Positions 17,525 through 25,916 of a DNA stretch of 64,000 nucleotides are shown in pieces. A program made the translations under genes and the position numbers. This stretch comes from an uncultured Formosa sp. GTDB taxonomy: Bacteria; Bacteroidota; Bacteroidia; Flavobacteriales; Flavobacteriaceae. The notes beneath the pieces are model-generated. The model saw only the letters and a list, made by a program, of their open reading frames with translations, did not search any database and was not told the origin of the DNA. Location: the NCBI RefSeq assembly GCF_947500765.1, contig NZ_CANMTH010000008.1, positions 62,001-126,000 of the forward strand, in the 5' to 3' direction. How positions within the stretch are numbered: the first letter of the stretch is position 1; each line of letters begins with the position of its first letter.

Positions 17525-20416
17525 ATGAAAAATTTTAATAAAGGAGCTGAGTGGAGAAAATGGGATTTACATATTCATAGTCCATATACTTTCATGAATA
17601 AATATACAGCAACAGATGAGGACTTTATAGAAAAAATTGAAAGTGAAAATATATCATTAGTTGGTCTTACTAATTATTTTAAATTTTCAGAAGAAGAGTA
17701 TGCACTTGTAAACAAGCTAAGAGCAAAGGGGATACAGACTTTTTTGAATTTAGAATTACGACTAGATTATCAAAATAATGAAGACGATTGTCTTGATTTA
17801 CATGTAGTTTTTTCTGAAGAGGCTTCAGAAAGTGAAATCAAAAAACTTCTAGATAACTTAAATGTAAATGTCGGAGCTACAAAAAAGAAATCCGCAGATT
17901 TAATCAGTAATGATGATTTTAAAAAAGCAGTGATTCAATTCGATCATCTTAAAGAGCAGTTAGAAGATGAATCTTTGAATTTAAGAGGAAAGTATATGAT
18001 AGGTTTTTTGTCCAGAGGTAAAGGGAACGGAAGAACTAGTACAAATTATGAGCAATTAGCTTTACAATGTTCTTTGCTGATACATTCGAGTAATAATCCT
18101 TTAAACATAGTTAAAGATCGTGAATTTTGGTTAAAGCATAAAATGCCTTTGTTTCAAAATAGTGATGCTCATTCTATTGCTATGATAGGTTGTAAGTATA
18201 CTTGGGTCAAGGCAGATTTGACTTTTGAAGGATTAAAACAGGTGACAAATGAACCTAAGGAAAGAGTATTTGTTGGGGAGATTCCTTCAATATTAGAAAA
18301 AGTTAAACTCAATAGAACCAAATACATAAAAGAATTAGAAATTGATTCAATAGATGGCTATGATGGGAAACATGGTGAATGGTTTTCAAAAATTAAGATT
18401 CCTATAAATAAAGAACTTTCTGTTGTTATTGGAAATAAAGGAAGTGGTAAAAGTGCTGTAGCAGATGTTGTTGCATTGTGCTCTGGATATAGTAGGCATG
18501 ATGATTTTTCATTTTTGAAAAAGAATAAATTTAGAGATGGAAAACATGCAGATAATTTTGAAGGAATGATTACTTGGGAGAGTGGTGCTAAAAGTGATGC
18601 TAAGAATTTATCAAGTACAGATATTGAGCTTATTGATAAAGTAAAGTACTTACCTCAAGGACAATTTGAAAAGTTAACTAATGAAATTGAAAACACCAAA
18701 GAGTTTCAACAAGAAATTGAAAAAGTGGTATTCGATCATATTGATACTTCAGATAGATTTGATAAAAAATCGTTTGTTGAACTTCTTAACTATCATAAAG
18801 AGAATGTAGAAATTGAAATTAATTCACTTAAAAATGAGATTACTGAAATTAATAAAACAATTGTTGAGCTAGAAAAAAAAGAGTATCCTCTTTATAAAAG
18901 TGAATTAGAGGCTAAGAAAAAGCAGAAAGAAGATGAATTAGCAGCTTTAATAGAACCTAAAGTTGTTTTAGATCCAAATATTGATCCATTAAAAAAAGAA
19001 AAAGCAGCAAAGCAATTAAGAGTTGTTGAGAAGGTGAAAAAAGAAATTGAAGATCTTCAAATAAAGGAATCTGATAATATTACTAAAAAACAAACCTTAT
19101 TAATTGATTTAAAATATTTAAATGATTCATTAGAGTCAATTAAACTTAAGACCGAAGAATTTAGGAGTTTTCTCGGGCCAATCGACTTAAAATTCAACGA
19201 TTTTGGTTTAGATATTTTGAATGTCATAAAAATCAATACTGATTATTCAACAATTGAAACACTAATTACTCTAAAAGAAACTCAGTTAGATAAACTAAAA
19301 AAAGAATTAGGAGAAGGAGAACTTACAGATGCTGAAAAGGCAAATAGTATATTGAATAAATTAAGTTTATTAGAAGTAAGTTTAATAGCTGAAAAAGAAA
19401 AACTAGACTCAGAACAACAAGTTTACCAAAAATATATTTTAGAAAAAGCCGCATTTGATTTAAGTAAAAAAAATATTATTGGAGATAAATTGACTTCTAA
19501 TACTATTGAATATTTCAAAGAGCAAATACGTTATGTTGATGAAGATTTAGAGAGTGATTTAGAATTAGCATATAATAGCAGGATTGAAAAAATTAAATTA
19601 ATTTTTAAGAAAAAATTTGCAGTAATAGAAATATACAAGGAGATTAAATCTAAAATGGATGAAACCATTAAAGAGAATGGAGATTTACTTAAGGAATATC
19701 CGATTTCGATTGATGCATCATTAGTTTTGAATGTTAGATTTATCAATAACTTTTTAGGCTATATTAATAAAGCTAAATTAGGAACCTTCAAAGGGAGTGT
19801 GGAAGGAGAAAATCAATTAGAAAAAATTATTTCAGAAATAAATTTTAATTCGGAAGAAGATCTTATTTCATTTGTAAATGAAATTTTTGACACTTTTAAG
19901 TTTGATAAACGTAGTGAGGGAGATCCTACAGCTAGAAAATACATTGTAGATCAAGTTAGTGATGTTATAGGTTTATATGAATATATTTCTTCCTTAGATT
20001 ATAATTATAAATTAAGACAAGCTGATAAAGATTTAGATCAATTATCTCCAGGAGAAAGAGGTGCATTATTATTGGTTTTTTATCTTTTATTGGATAAAAA
20101 TGACTGCCCGCTGATAATTGATCAACCTGAAGACAATTTAGATAATCATAGTGTAGCGAATATTTTAGTTCCTTTTATTAAGCGAGCTAAAAAAAGACGT
20201 CAAATTATCATGGTAACTCATAATCCTAATTTAGCAGTAGTGGCAGATGCTGAACAAGTAATAAGTGTTTCATTAGATAAAAAGAACAATAATAAATTCT
20301 CATTTATTTCAGGCAGTATCGAAAATAAAGAAATTAATGATTCAATTGTTAATATTCTTGAAGGCGCAATGCCAGCTTTTACTAATCGAAGAAATAAGTA
20401 CTTTCAAGCTAGATAA
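17525..20416 (+). CDS. PHP domain-SMC/Rad50-like ATPase fusion (TrlF-type, probable defence protein)
   Basis: The 963-residue protein starts with a PHP phosphoesterase domain: DLHIHS (Asp14, His16, His18) and NSDAHS (Asp214, His216) supply metal ligands. An SMC/Rad50-like ATPase follows: Walker A GNKGSGKS (303-310), long coiled coil (about 420-700, Lys/Glu/Leu-rich), ABC signature LSPGE (840-844) and Walker B LIIDQPED (863-870). This is the layout of proteins named TrlF-family AAA-like ATPases, usually found in variable genome regions and suspected of phage defence or nucleic-acid processing. It is a single gene with no partner nuclease. Its lysine-rich, AT-rich codon use and repeat-rich downstream flank fit horizontal transfer. 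Activity is inferred. Confidence 0.85.
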   Translation: MKNFNKGAEWRKWDLHIHSPYTFMNKYTATDEDFIEKIESENISLVGLTNYFKFSEEEYALVNKLRAKGIQTFLNLELRLDYQNNEDDCLDLHVVFSEEASESEIKKLLDNLNVNVGATKKKSADLISNDDFKKAVIQFDHLKEQLEDESLNLRGKYMIGFLSRGKGNGRTSTNYEQLALQCSLLIHSSNNPLNIVKDREFWLKHKMPLFQNSDAHSIAMIGCKYTWVKADLTFEGLKQVTNEPKERVFVGEIPSILEKVKLNRTKYIKELEIDSIDGYDGKHGEWFSKIKIPINKELSVVIGNKGSGKSAVADVVALCSGYSRHDDFSFLKKNKFRDGKHADNFEGMITWESGAKSDAKNLSSTDIELIDKVKYLPQGQFEKLTNEIENTKEFQQEIEKVVFDHIDTSDRFDKKSFVELLNYHKENVEIEINSLKNEITEINKTIVELEKKEYPLYKSELEAKKKQKEDELAALIEPKVVLDPNIDPLKKEKAAKQLRVVEKVKKEIEDLQIKESDNITKKQTLLIDLKYLNDSLESIKLKTEEFRSFLGPIDLKFNDFGLDILNVIKINTDYSTIETLITLKETQLDKLKKELGEGELTDAEKANSILNKLSLLEVSLIAEKEKLDSEQQVYQKYILEKAAFDLSKKNIIGDKLTSNTIEYFKEQIRYVDEDLESDLELAYNSRIEKIKLIFKKKFAVIEIYKEIKSKMDETIKENGDLLKEYPISIDASLVLNVRFINNFLGYINKAKLGTFKGSVEGENQLEKIISEINFNSEEDLISFVNEIFDTFKFDKRSEGDPTARKYIVDQVSDVIGLYEYISSLDYNYKLRQADKDLDQLSPGERGALLLVFYLLLDKNDCPLIIDQPEDNLDNHSVANILVPFIKRAKKRRQIIMVTHNPNLAVVADAEQVISVSLDKKNNNKFSFISGSIENKEINDSIVNILEGAMPAFTNRRNKYFQAR

Positions 20417-20483
20417 TCTAAAAAACAATTTTTTAATGTGGAGTTGTAAAAAAATAAAAACTAAATTATAGAATTAACGAATT

Positions 20484-20558
20484 ATGAGTACATTTTTAAC
20501 CGCAAATGATTTGAATGATGCTATCGATGACATTATCACTTACACAAACAATTTATAA
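20484..20558 (+). pseudogene. Possible truncated gene start (24 codons)
   Basis: ATG at 20484 opens a 24-codon frame (MSTFLTANDLNDAIDDII, then TYTNNL and stop). The opening resembles N-termini I associate with phospholipase-D-like proteins that often sit beside defence ATPases, but the match is short and from memory. No continuation of the frame is seen downstream. It may be a remnant of a gene once paired with the ATPase. Confidence 0.25.
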
Positions 20559-20721
20559 TAATTATATCCTACTTTATAACGTTAGATGATTCTTATAAAG
20601 AACGGTCTAACTCAATTAAAAATAATCGTACGATTTACTTTCATATTTAAGAGTGCTATCCCAGAAACAAAGGCAATATAGACACGTTTTATTACCTTTA
20701 AAAGCTTTACAAATTCACTTA

Positions 20722-20793
20722 TGTCATGCGAGTGCGATAAGGGATTGCTTTGGGCATCCTTCGGAAAAAGGTCCTGTTTTCCGAAGCTCAACG
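20722..20793. repeat. REP-like palindromic repeat
   Basis: The stretch beginning TGTCATGCGAGTGCGA at 20722 and continuing to GGATTGC resembles a widespread REP-like bacterial intergenic repeat (TGTCATTGCGAG...GCAATC type). It runs into a perfect dyad TCGGAAAA (20761-20768) / TTTTCCGA (20777-20784) with an 8-base loop. Open frames across it on both strands show no protein-like pattern. Confidence 0.45.
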
Positions 20794-20822
20794 GAACAAG
20801 ACTCGAACAAGACTCGAACAAA
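20794..20822. repeat. Short tandem repeat, 11-base unit
   Basis: GAACAAGACTC occurs at 20794-20804 and 20805-20815 and is followed by a partial third copy GAACAA at 20816-20821. It directly follows the REP-like repeat. Confidence 0.8.
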
Positions 20823-20844
20823 ACCCCTAAAAAACACGAATTTT

Positions 20845-20956
20845 GTGTCAAGAGGATTCAAATGTAGTCATAATCGTTCACGGTGTGTCAATTTGTGTCA
20901 CCATGTGTCAGAAGCTGTTGTATATGCCTACACATTAAAGGGCGTTTTAGGTGTCA
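20845..20956 (+). repeat. Five GTGTCA direct repeats, four in helical phase
   Basis: GTGTCA occurs at 20845, 20885, 20895, 20905 and 20951. The middle three are exact TGTGTCA with a 10-base period, and the first is 40 bases upstream of them, so four copies share one DNA face. This iteron-like spacing suggests a protein-binding array; no gene is obviously controlled by it. Confidence 0.55.
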
Positions 20957-21134
20957 TATGGTTAAAAAACGGATAAAAAGACTTAATAAAATCTAAGGTT
21001 TAGTGTGTCTTGTTAACCCGCTAAAGACTTATAAATAGTGTGTTTTTAGCCTTTGTTCTAGTCGGGTTTAGATGAGGTGTGCTTGGGAATAATTGACAAG
21101 GCGTTTTAGTCTGCAACTTAAGTGGTTGTATACC

Positions 21135-21191
21135 GCTTGGTAATATACTAGGTTTACGCGGGTGTAAACAGATGTCATGGTATTACCAAGC
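21135..21191. repeat. Nested inverted repeat
   Basis: Perfect outer arms GCTTGGTAATA (21135-21145) / TATTACCAAGC (21181-21191) enclose inner arms GTTTAC (21152-21157) / GTAAAC (21164-21169). A 12-base palindrome ACAGCATGCTGT lies at about 21237-21248. This could be a structured RNA, a recombinase or operator site, or a mobile-element end. No gene or T-run is attached. Confidence 0.55.
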
Positions 21192-21287
21192 TAGATTTAG
21201 ACATGGCAAATGCGACACCACCTCACCAAGATTTTGTACAGCATGCTGTGGTATGTCTTAAATAAAAAGCTGCATTTGTAAATTGTT

Positions 21288-22391
21288 TTAAATTGTTTTT
21301 TTTCTTCTTAAATAAGGTATCGCATAACTGTGTAAAGGTTTTAGTATTGGCCCCTCTTTAAAAGGTTTTCCGAATAGTTGCGGCATATATGTATGAATCA
21401 GATTAATAATAGGGTAACATAAGGCTAACGATATAAGAGTAACTATTAAAGCATTTAATGTTATATACCAAACCGAATCATTTAAAACAGTTAGTTTGGC
21501 GACATAATCGTTAATAAAGTGATAAAATACACCATTTAAACCTAATAATATTAAGGTGTTTGCGCCTATAAATTTAAAGACTTTATGGCTTGGTATAATA
21601 TGCCCTAAACTTATCATGAATACTATACCTAAAAGAGAATTAAGTATAAAAGGGAAGAGGTTTCCATGGGTAGAAGTGGCCATTATAACCGTATTGGTAT
21701 GGTCTATGTAAATAAACGATAAGACTAATAACACAAGCGATAATGGGGTAAGAAGGTAAAATAGCCGTTTTGGTATGTTGCCTATTACGGCATATATATA
21801 ATGACCAATAAGGTAAAAACCGAGTGCCACGATACTTTCTTGAGCATACCATATGTTTAAATTAATCCCTAAAAGATGGGTTACGGTATTGGTGAGAAAA
21901 TAACCAAAAATAACAAAACAAAGTCCTGAAATTAAATTTACGAGTTTGTTTTGAGATAGAAGATTAAGACCTGCAACAAGAAGTTCGGTTGTAAATAAGC
22001 AAACAAGAAACCATGTAATAAAATCTAACTGCGGATTGCCAATAGCATATAGCGCTGCTTTTTTTAGAATAGAGAGGAGTAAAAAATCGTCTTTTACAAA
22101 TCTATTATAAATAAGCCATAGCGGAATAAACAGTAACGCAAATGCAAATACCGGAATAATACGCTGTAAAAAAAGCGTCTTAATATACGCTAATTTGTGA
22201 GTTACTTTTTTTGCAAAAAAACCAGATACGGCAAAAAATAAAGGGATATGAAACGCGTAAATAAAATTAAACTGTAAGCTGCTTACACCATCAGGACCTT
22301 CTATATTTGTTATGCTTTCTACGTAATGTCCATAAAAAACCAGAATCATTCCAATAGCCTTAGTCGTGTCTATCCACTCAATTCTTTTCAT
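21288..22391 (-). CDS. Acyltransferase-3 family integral membrane protein
   Basis: The 367-residue protein opens with MKRIEWIDTTKAIGMILVFYGH, the classic start of acyltransferase-3/OafA proteins in which the His after the first helix is catalytic. About ten hydrophobic helices follow, and FAVSGFFAKK after the second helix is the usual second motif. Such proteins transfer acetyl or other acyl groups to envelope or exported polysaccharides. No surface-polysaccharide gene is adjacent, so its target is unknown. It stands alone on the minus strand between the repeat-rich region and a 490-base gap in which I see no other gene. Confidence 0.87.
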   Translation of the reverse strand: MKRIEWIDTTKAIGMILVFYGHYVESITNIEGPDGVSSLQFNFIYAFHIPLFFAVSGFFAKKVTHKLAYIKTLFLQRIIPVFAFALLFIPLWLIYNRFVKDDFLLLSILKKAALYAIGNPQLDFITWFLVCLFTTELLVAGLNLLSQNKLVNLISGLCFVIFGYFLTNTVTHLLGINLNIWYAQESIVALGFYLIGHYIYAVIGNIPKRLFYLLTPLSLVLLVLSFIYIDHTNTVIMATSTHGNLFPFILNSLLGIVFMISLGHIIPSHKVFKFIGANTLILLGLNGVFYHFINDYVAKLTVLNDSVWYITLNALIVTLISLALCYPIINLIHTYMPQLFGKPFKEGPILKPLHSYAIPYLRRKKTI

Positions 22392-22858
22392 GTATGTAAT
22401 CGTATTTAAACCTAAAAGGCAATGTTTAGTTGTAAAATAAGTTCTCTAAAATAAAAGAAATCGCGTAGGAGCGTGTAAAAAAGAGCATAAACTTCAATTT
22501 AAAACAGGATCTTAAAACGCTAAATCTAACAATAATTTATTCTGAAAAAGATCTAATTGAAATAGATTTATAAAAACACTTAACCTAATTAGATACGTTA
22601 AGCGTATACCTACAGACTGTTTTTTTTAATGGTATAAGAATTCTGTAATAAAATACGGGTAATTTCTAAGACTTTTAAAAGGTCTTGGGGTAGTGAATGT
22701 GAAATTTGTTTTTATGACATAAAATTTTTAAATAAAATTTAATACGGTATATAAAATTACAGAATTGGTAATTCGCTAAACTATAGAAGTTAAGGTTTTC
22801 TGTGTTTTTACTGTATTAAAACTAATTGTAGTTTGTAACTGTTTTTACTATCTTAGTT
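22392..22858. other. Non-coding gap before the beta-glucan locus regulator
   Basis: AT-rich gap between divergent genes. It should hold the promoters of the acyltransferase (minus) and the regulator (plus). No convincing TAnnTTTG box, RNA gene or long repeat was recognised. Confidence 0.4.
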
Positions 22859-22885
22859 ATGAAACAACTAATTCTTTACCCTTGA
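22859..22885 (+). promoter_or_regulatory. Eight-codon upstream ORF overlapping the regulator start
   Basis: ATG at 22859 opens MKQLILYP and stops at 22883-22885, so its stop overlaps the TTG start (22882-22884) of the regulator gene. Such overlap would allow coupled re-initiation. Whether the peptide is translated is not known. Confidence 0.35.
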
Positions 22886-25689
22886 AATTATTTAAATATT
22901 TAGTTTTTGTTTTGCTTTTTAGTTTGGTTACAGACTATTATGCACAAGAATTTCCGCCAATTCAAAAATATTCTCCGATAGATTATGGGGCCGATAATCA
23001 GAACTGGGCAATTTCTCAAGCTAAAAACAAACACATTTATGTCGCAAATAATAGAGGGTTATTAGAGTTTAACGGTGCCAATTGGGAGTTGTATTTGTCT
23101 CCTAATCAAACCGTAATGCGCTCGGTTACTGTAGATGGAAATCGGGTGTATACAGGGAGTTATAAAGAATTTGGCTATTGGGAATATAACCCGTTGGGGC
23201 GATTAGAATATGTGTCTTTATCGAAGCAATTAGACATTTCGTTTTTAGAAAACGAAGATATTTGGAAAATTATTACAGTAGAGGATTGGGTGTTGTTTCA
23301 ATCTCTAAACCGGATTTACATATACAATAAAAAAGATGGAACAGTTTCTATTTTAAATTCTGAAACAACCATTTATAAAATGATAAAAGTAAATGCGAGT
23401 GTTTACTTTCAGAAGGTGAACGATGGTGTTTATGAAATTGTAAATGGTAAATCTAAATTAATATCGAATAATCCTATATTAAAGGAAAACTTGTTGGTTA
23501 ATATTTATAATCAAAAGGGTCAGTTTTTATTTCAAACAGAAGATCATGGGTTTTATAAGTATGAAAATAATACGCTGAAAAAATGGAATATTTCTTCAGA
23601 TCACATTATATCACAAAGTAGAATTTATAGAAGTCTAAAACTAAAAGATAATAGCTTTCTGTTGGGGAGTATCTCGAATGGTGTGTTTCATATTGATGAA
23701 AACGGCGAGCTTATTCAACATTTAAATCAGAAAAATGGATTAAGTAATAACACCATACTTTCTGTTTTTGAAGACAATGAAAGTAATATCTGGTTAGGCT
23801 TAGAAAACGGAATTAACTGTGTAAATATAGATTCTCCGTTTACCATGTTTAACGATGTGGTAGGAAAATTAGGGTCTGTAAATGCGTCTATTTTATATAA
23901 CGGCTACCTGTATTTGGGCACCAATCAGGGGTTGTTTTATAAACCATTTGCAACCAATGAAGAGTTTCATTTTATAGAAGGTACACATGGTGCTGTATGG
24001 AGTTTAACTAAAATTGATGATACCCTATTTTGCGGACACGATTCGGGAACGTTTGTAGTTAATAAAGATACAGCTAATCTTGTTGTAGATGTTTTAGGGA
24101 CATGGATTGTAAAACCCATTCGGGATGACTTAATTATTCAGGGAAACTACTCCGGGTTATATGTTATTGAAAAACGAGATGGAATATGGCAATTAAGAAA
24201 CAAAATTGAAGGCTTTAATGTCTCTAGCCGATATCTGGAGTTTTTAAATGAAAATACCATTTATGTTAACCATGAATATAAAGGTGTTTTTAAATTAACG
24301 GTAGATAAAGAGCTAACAAAAGTGATCGCGCTTAATGAAGTTGCCAATATTGATAAAAGCAAAAATTCGAGTCTTATTAAATATCAGAATAAGTTAATTT
24401 ATACAAGTAAATCTGGAGTCTCTATTTATAAACCCAAACAACAAAAGTTTGTTAAAGATTCTTTATTAAGTCGTTTTTTTGAAACAGATGAGTATTCGTC
24501 AGGGAAATTAATAAACGATTATAGCAACCAAAGACTGTGGTCGTTTTCTAAATTAGGATTGTCTTATTTAACACCAGGAAAATTAAGTAATACGCCTTTA
24601 ATACATAAAATAGCACTCCCTAGTTTTGTAAGAAGTGATATTCCAGGGTATGAGAATATGACCTATTTATTTAATAATAAATACTTGTACGGAACGTCTC
24701 ACGGATATATTATTTTAGATTTAGATAAGTTAGAACATCAATCATTTAAAATAAACCTGAATTCCATTTCTAATACGGCTTCTAAAAATAACGATACGAT
24801 ACGGTTGCACGATAAGAGCCAATTTGCAAGTTTTAAAAACAGAGAGAATAACGTTCAGTTTACTTATAATGTACCCGAATTTAAAAAGTATTTAGTTCCG
24901 GAATTTCAATACAAGTTAGATGGTATGTATAATGAGTGGAGCCCTTGGTTAAAAAAACCAATGGTGCTCTTCGAAAACTTACCTTATGGAGAATATACTT
25001 TTAAAGTAAAGGCGCGTATAGGCGATACCTATTCAGATAATATAGAAACCTATAGTTTCGAGATAGAAAGACCTTGGTATTTCTCTACAATAGCAATTGT
25101 AGTGTATATTTTATTGGTCTTATTCTTTTCTATGCTTATGCACCATATGTATAAACGTTATTATAAAAAACAGCAAGACAAATTATTGATGGATAATCAT
25201 CGAGAGCTTGTGTTAAAGGAGCTTGAAAACAAACAACAACTCATGCGATTTAATAACGATAAATTGCGTCAGGATATCGATAATAAAAACAGAGAATTGG
25301 GAATGTCTACCATGACGCTTATTAAAAAAAATGAGTTGTTAAATAGCCTTAAAAAAGAATTGCTTAAAGTAAACGATGTTAAAAATATAAAGTCTGTAAT
25401 TAAGATTATAGATAGTAACATTAACAATACAGACGATTGGCATGTGTTTGAAGAAGCATTTAATAATGCCGATAAAGACTTCCTAAAGAAAATAAAATCG
25501 ATTCATCCAGAGCTTACATCAAACGATTTAAGACTGTGTGCATATTTACGATTAAATCTAAGTTCAAAAGAAATTGCTCCGCTATTAAATATCTCTCCAC
25601 GTAGCGTAGAAGTGAAACGATATCGTTTACGTAAAAAAATGAATTTACCTCACGAATCTAATTTAACCGATTATATTTTAGAATTATAA
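22882..25689 (+). CDS. Membrane-spanning sensor-regulator: beta-propeller, Y_Y_Y, coiled coil, LuxR HTH
   Basis: TTG is chosen as start because it puts a good signal peptide (KLFKYLVFVLLFSLVTDYYAQ region) at the N-terminus and no in-frame ATG lies nearby upstream. The 935-residue protein has a periplasmic two-component-regulator propeller (about 30-650), a Y_Y_Y domain (about 672-717), a transmembrane helix (about 733-755), a coiled coil (about 765-830) and a C-terminal LuxR-type helix-turn-helix (about 875-930; LSSKEIAPLLNISPRSVEVK). There is no histidine kinase or receiver domain, so it senses glycan outside and binds DNA inside in a single chain. It sits directly upstream of the beta-glucan SusC gene and probably activates that operon. 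Confidence 0.9.
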   Translation: MKLFKYLVFVLLFSLVTDYYAQEFPPIQKYSPIDYGADNQNWAISQAKNKHIYVANNRGLLEFNGANWELYLSPNQTVMRSVTVDGNRVYTGSYKEFGYWEYNPLGRLEYVSLSKQLDISFLENEDIWKIITVEDWVLFQSLNRIYIYNKKDGTVSILNSETTIYKMIKVNASVYFQKVNDGVYEIVNGKSKLISNNPILKENLLVNIYNQKGQFLFQTEDHGFYKYENNTLKKWNISSDHIISQSRIYRSLKLKDNSFLLGSISNGVFHIDENGELIQHLNQKNGLSNNTILSVFEDNESNIWLGLENGINCVNIDSPFTMFNDVVGKLGSVNASILYNGYLYLGTNQGLFYKPFATNEEFHFIEGTHGAVWSLTKIDDTLFCGHDSGTFVVNKDTANLVVDVLGTWIVKPIRDDLIIQGNYSGLYVIEKRDGIWQLRNKIEGFNVSSRYLEFLNENTIYVNHEYKGVFKLTVDKELTKVIALNEVANIDKSKNSSLIKYQNKLIYTSKSGVSIYKPKQQKFVKDSLLSRFFETDEYSSGKLINDYSNQRLWSFSKLGLSYLTPGKLSNTPLIHKIALPSFVRSDIPGYENMTYLFNNKYLYGTSHGYIILDLDKLEHQSFKINLNSISNTASKNNDTIRLHDKSQFASFKNRENNVQFTYNVPEFKKYLVPEFQYKLDGMYNEWSPWLKKPMVLFENLPYGEYTFKVKARIGDTYSDNIETYSFEIERPWYFSTIAIVVYILLVLFFSMLMHHMYKRYYKKQQDKLLMDNHRELVLKELENKQQLMRFNNDKLRQDIDNKNRELGMSTMTLIKKNELLNSLKKELLKVNDVKNIKSVIKIIDSNINNTDDWHVFEEAFNNADKDFLKKIKSIHPELTSNDLRLCAYLRLNLSSKEIAPLLNISPRSVEVKRYRLRKKMNLPHESNLTDYILEL

Positions 25690-25737
25690 CACCAATACAA
25701 GTCTAAAAAAGACCTATACAAGACCACAACATTGCTT

Positions 25738-25779
25738 AAAAGTTAAATTATATTAACAATTAAGTTAATGAAAAGTTAA
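25738..25779 (+). promoter_or_regulatory. Candidate regulator-binding region upstream of beta-glucan SusC
   Basis: Direct repeats AAAAGTTAA at 25738-25746 and 25771-25779 flank a dyad ATTAAC-N6-GTTAAT (25752-25769). It lies about 140-180 bases before the SusC start and may be bound by the LuxR-type regulator encoded upstream. The region is AT-rich, so chance is possible. Confidence 0.35.
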
Positions 25780-25916
25780 CGTGTAATGCCTTGTTATAAT
25801 TGAAGTTTTGATAAAAAACAGCCTTCTTTATTATCATGTATGTTTTTTGTTGCGGTCTGATTTATTAATTACTTAATCTTAAGTGTTAGTTTTACTTTAA
25901 ACAAAAACTAATATTT

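Noticed and set aside
20794..20956. CRISPR array
   Set aside because: The repeats are 6-11 bases with almost no spacers and no cas gene is in the window.
20612..20976. Open frames on both strands over the repeat region (79 and 107 codons)
   Set aside because: The frames run through the REP-like and tandem repeats, their residues show no domain-like pattern, and they overlap on opposite strands.
17252..21004. AGGTTTAGT at 17252-17260 and 20996-21004 as attachment sites around the ATPase gene
   Set aside because: A shared 9-mer between two AT-rich gaps of this size is expected by chance, and no integrase is present.
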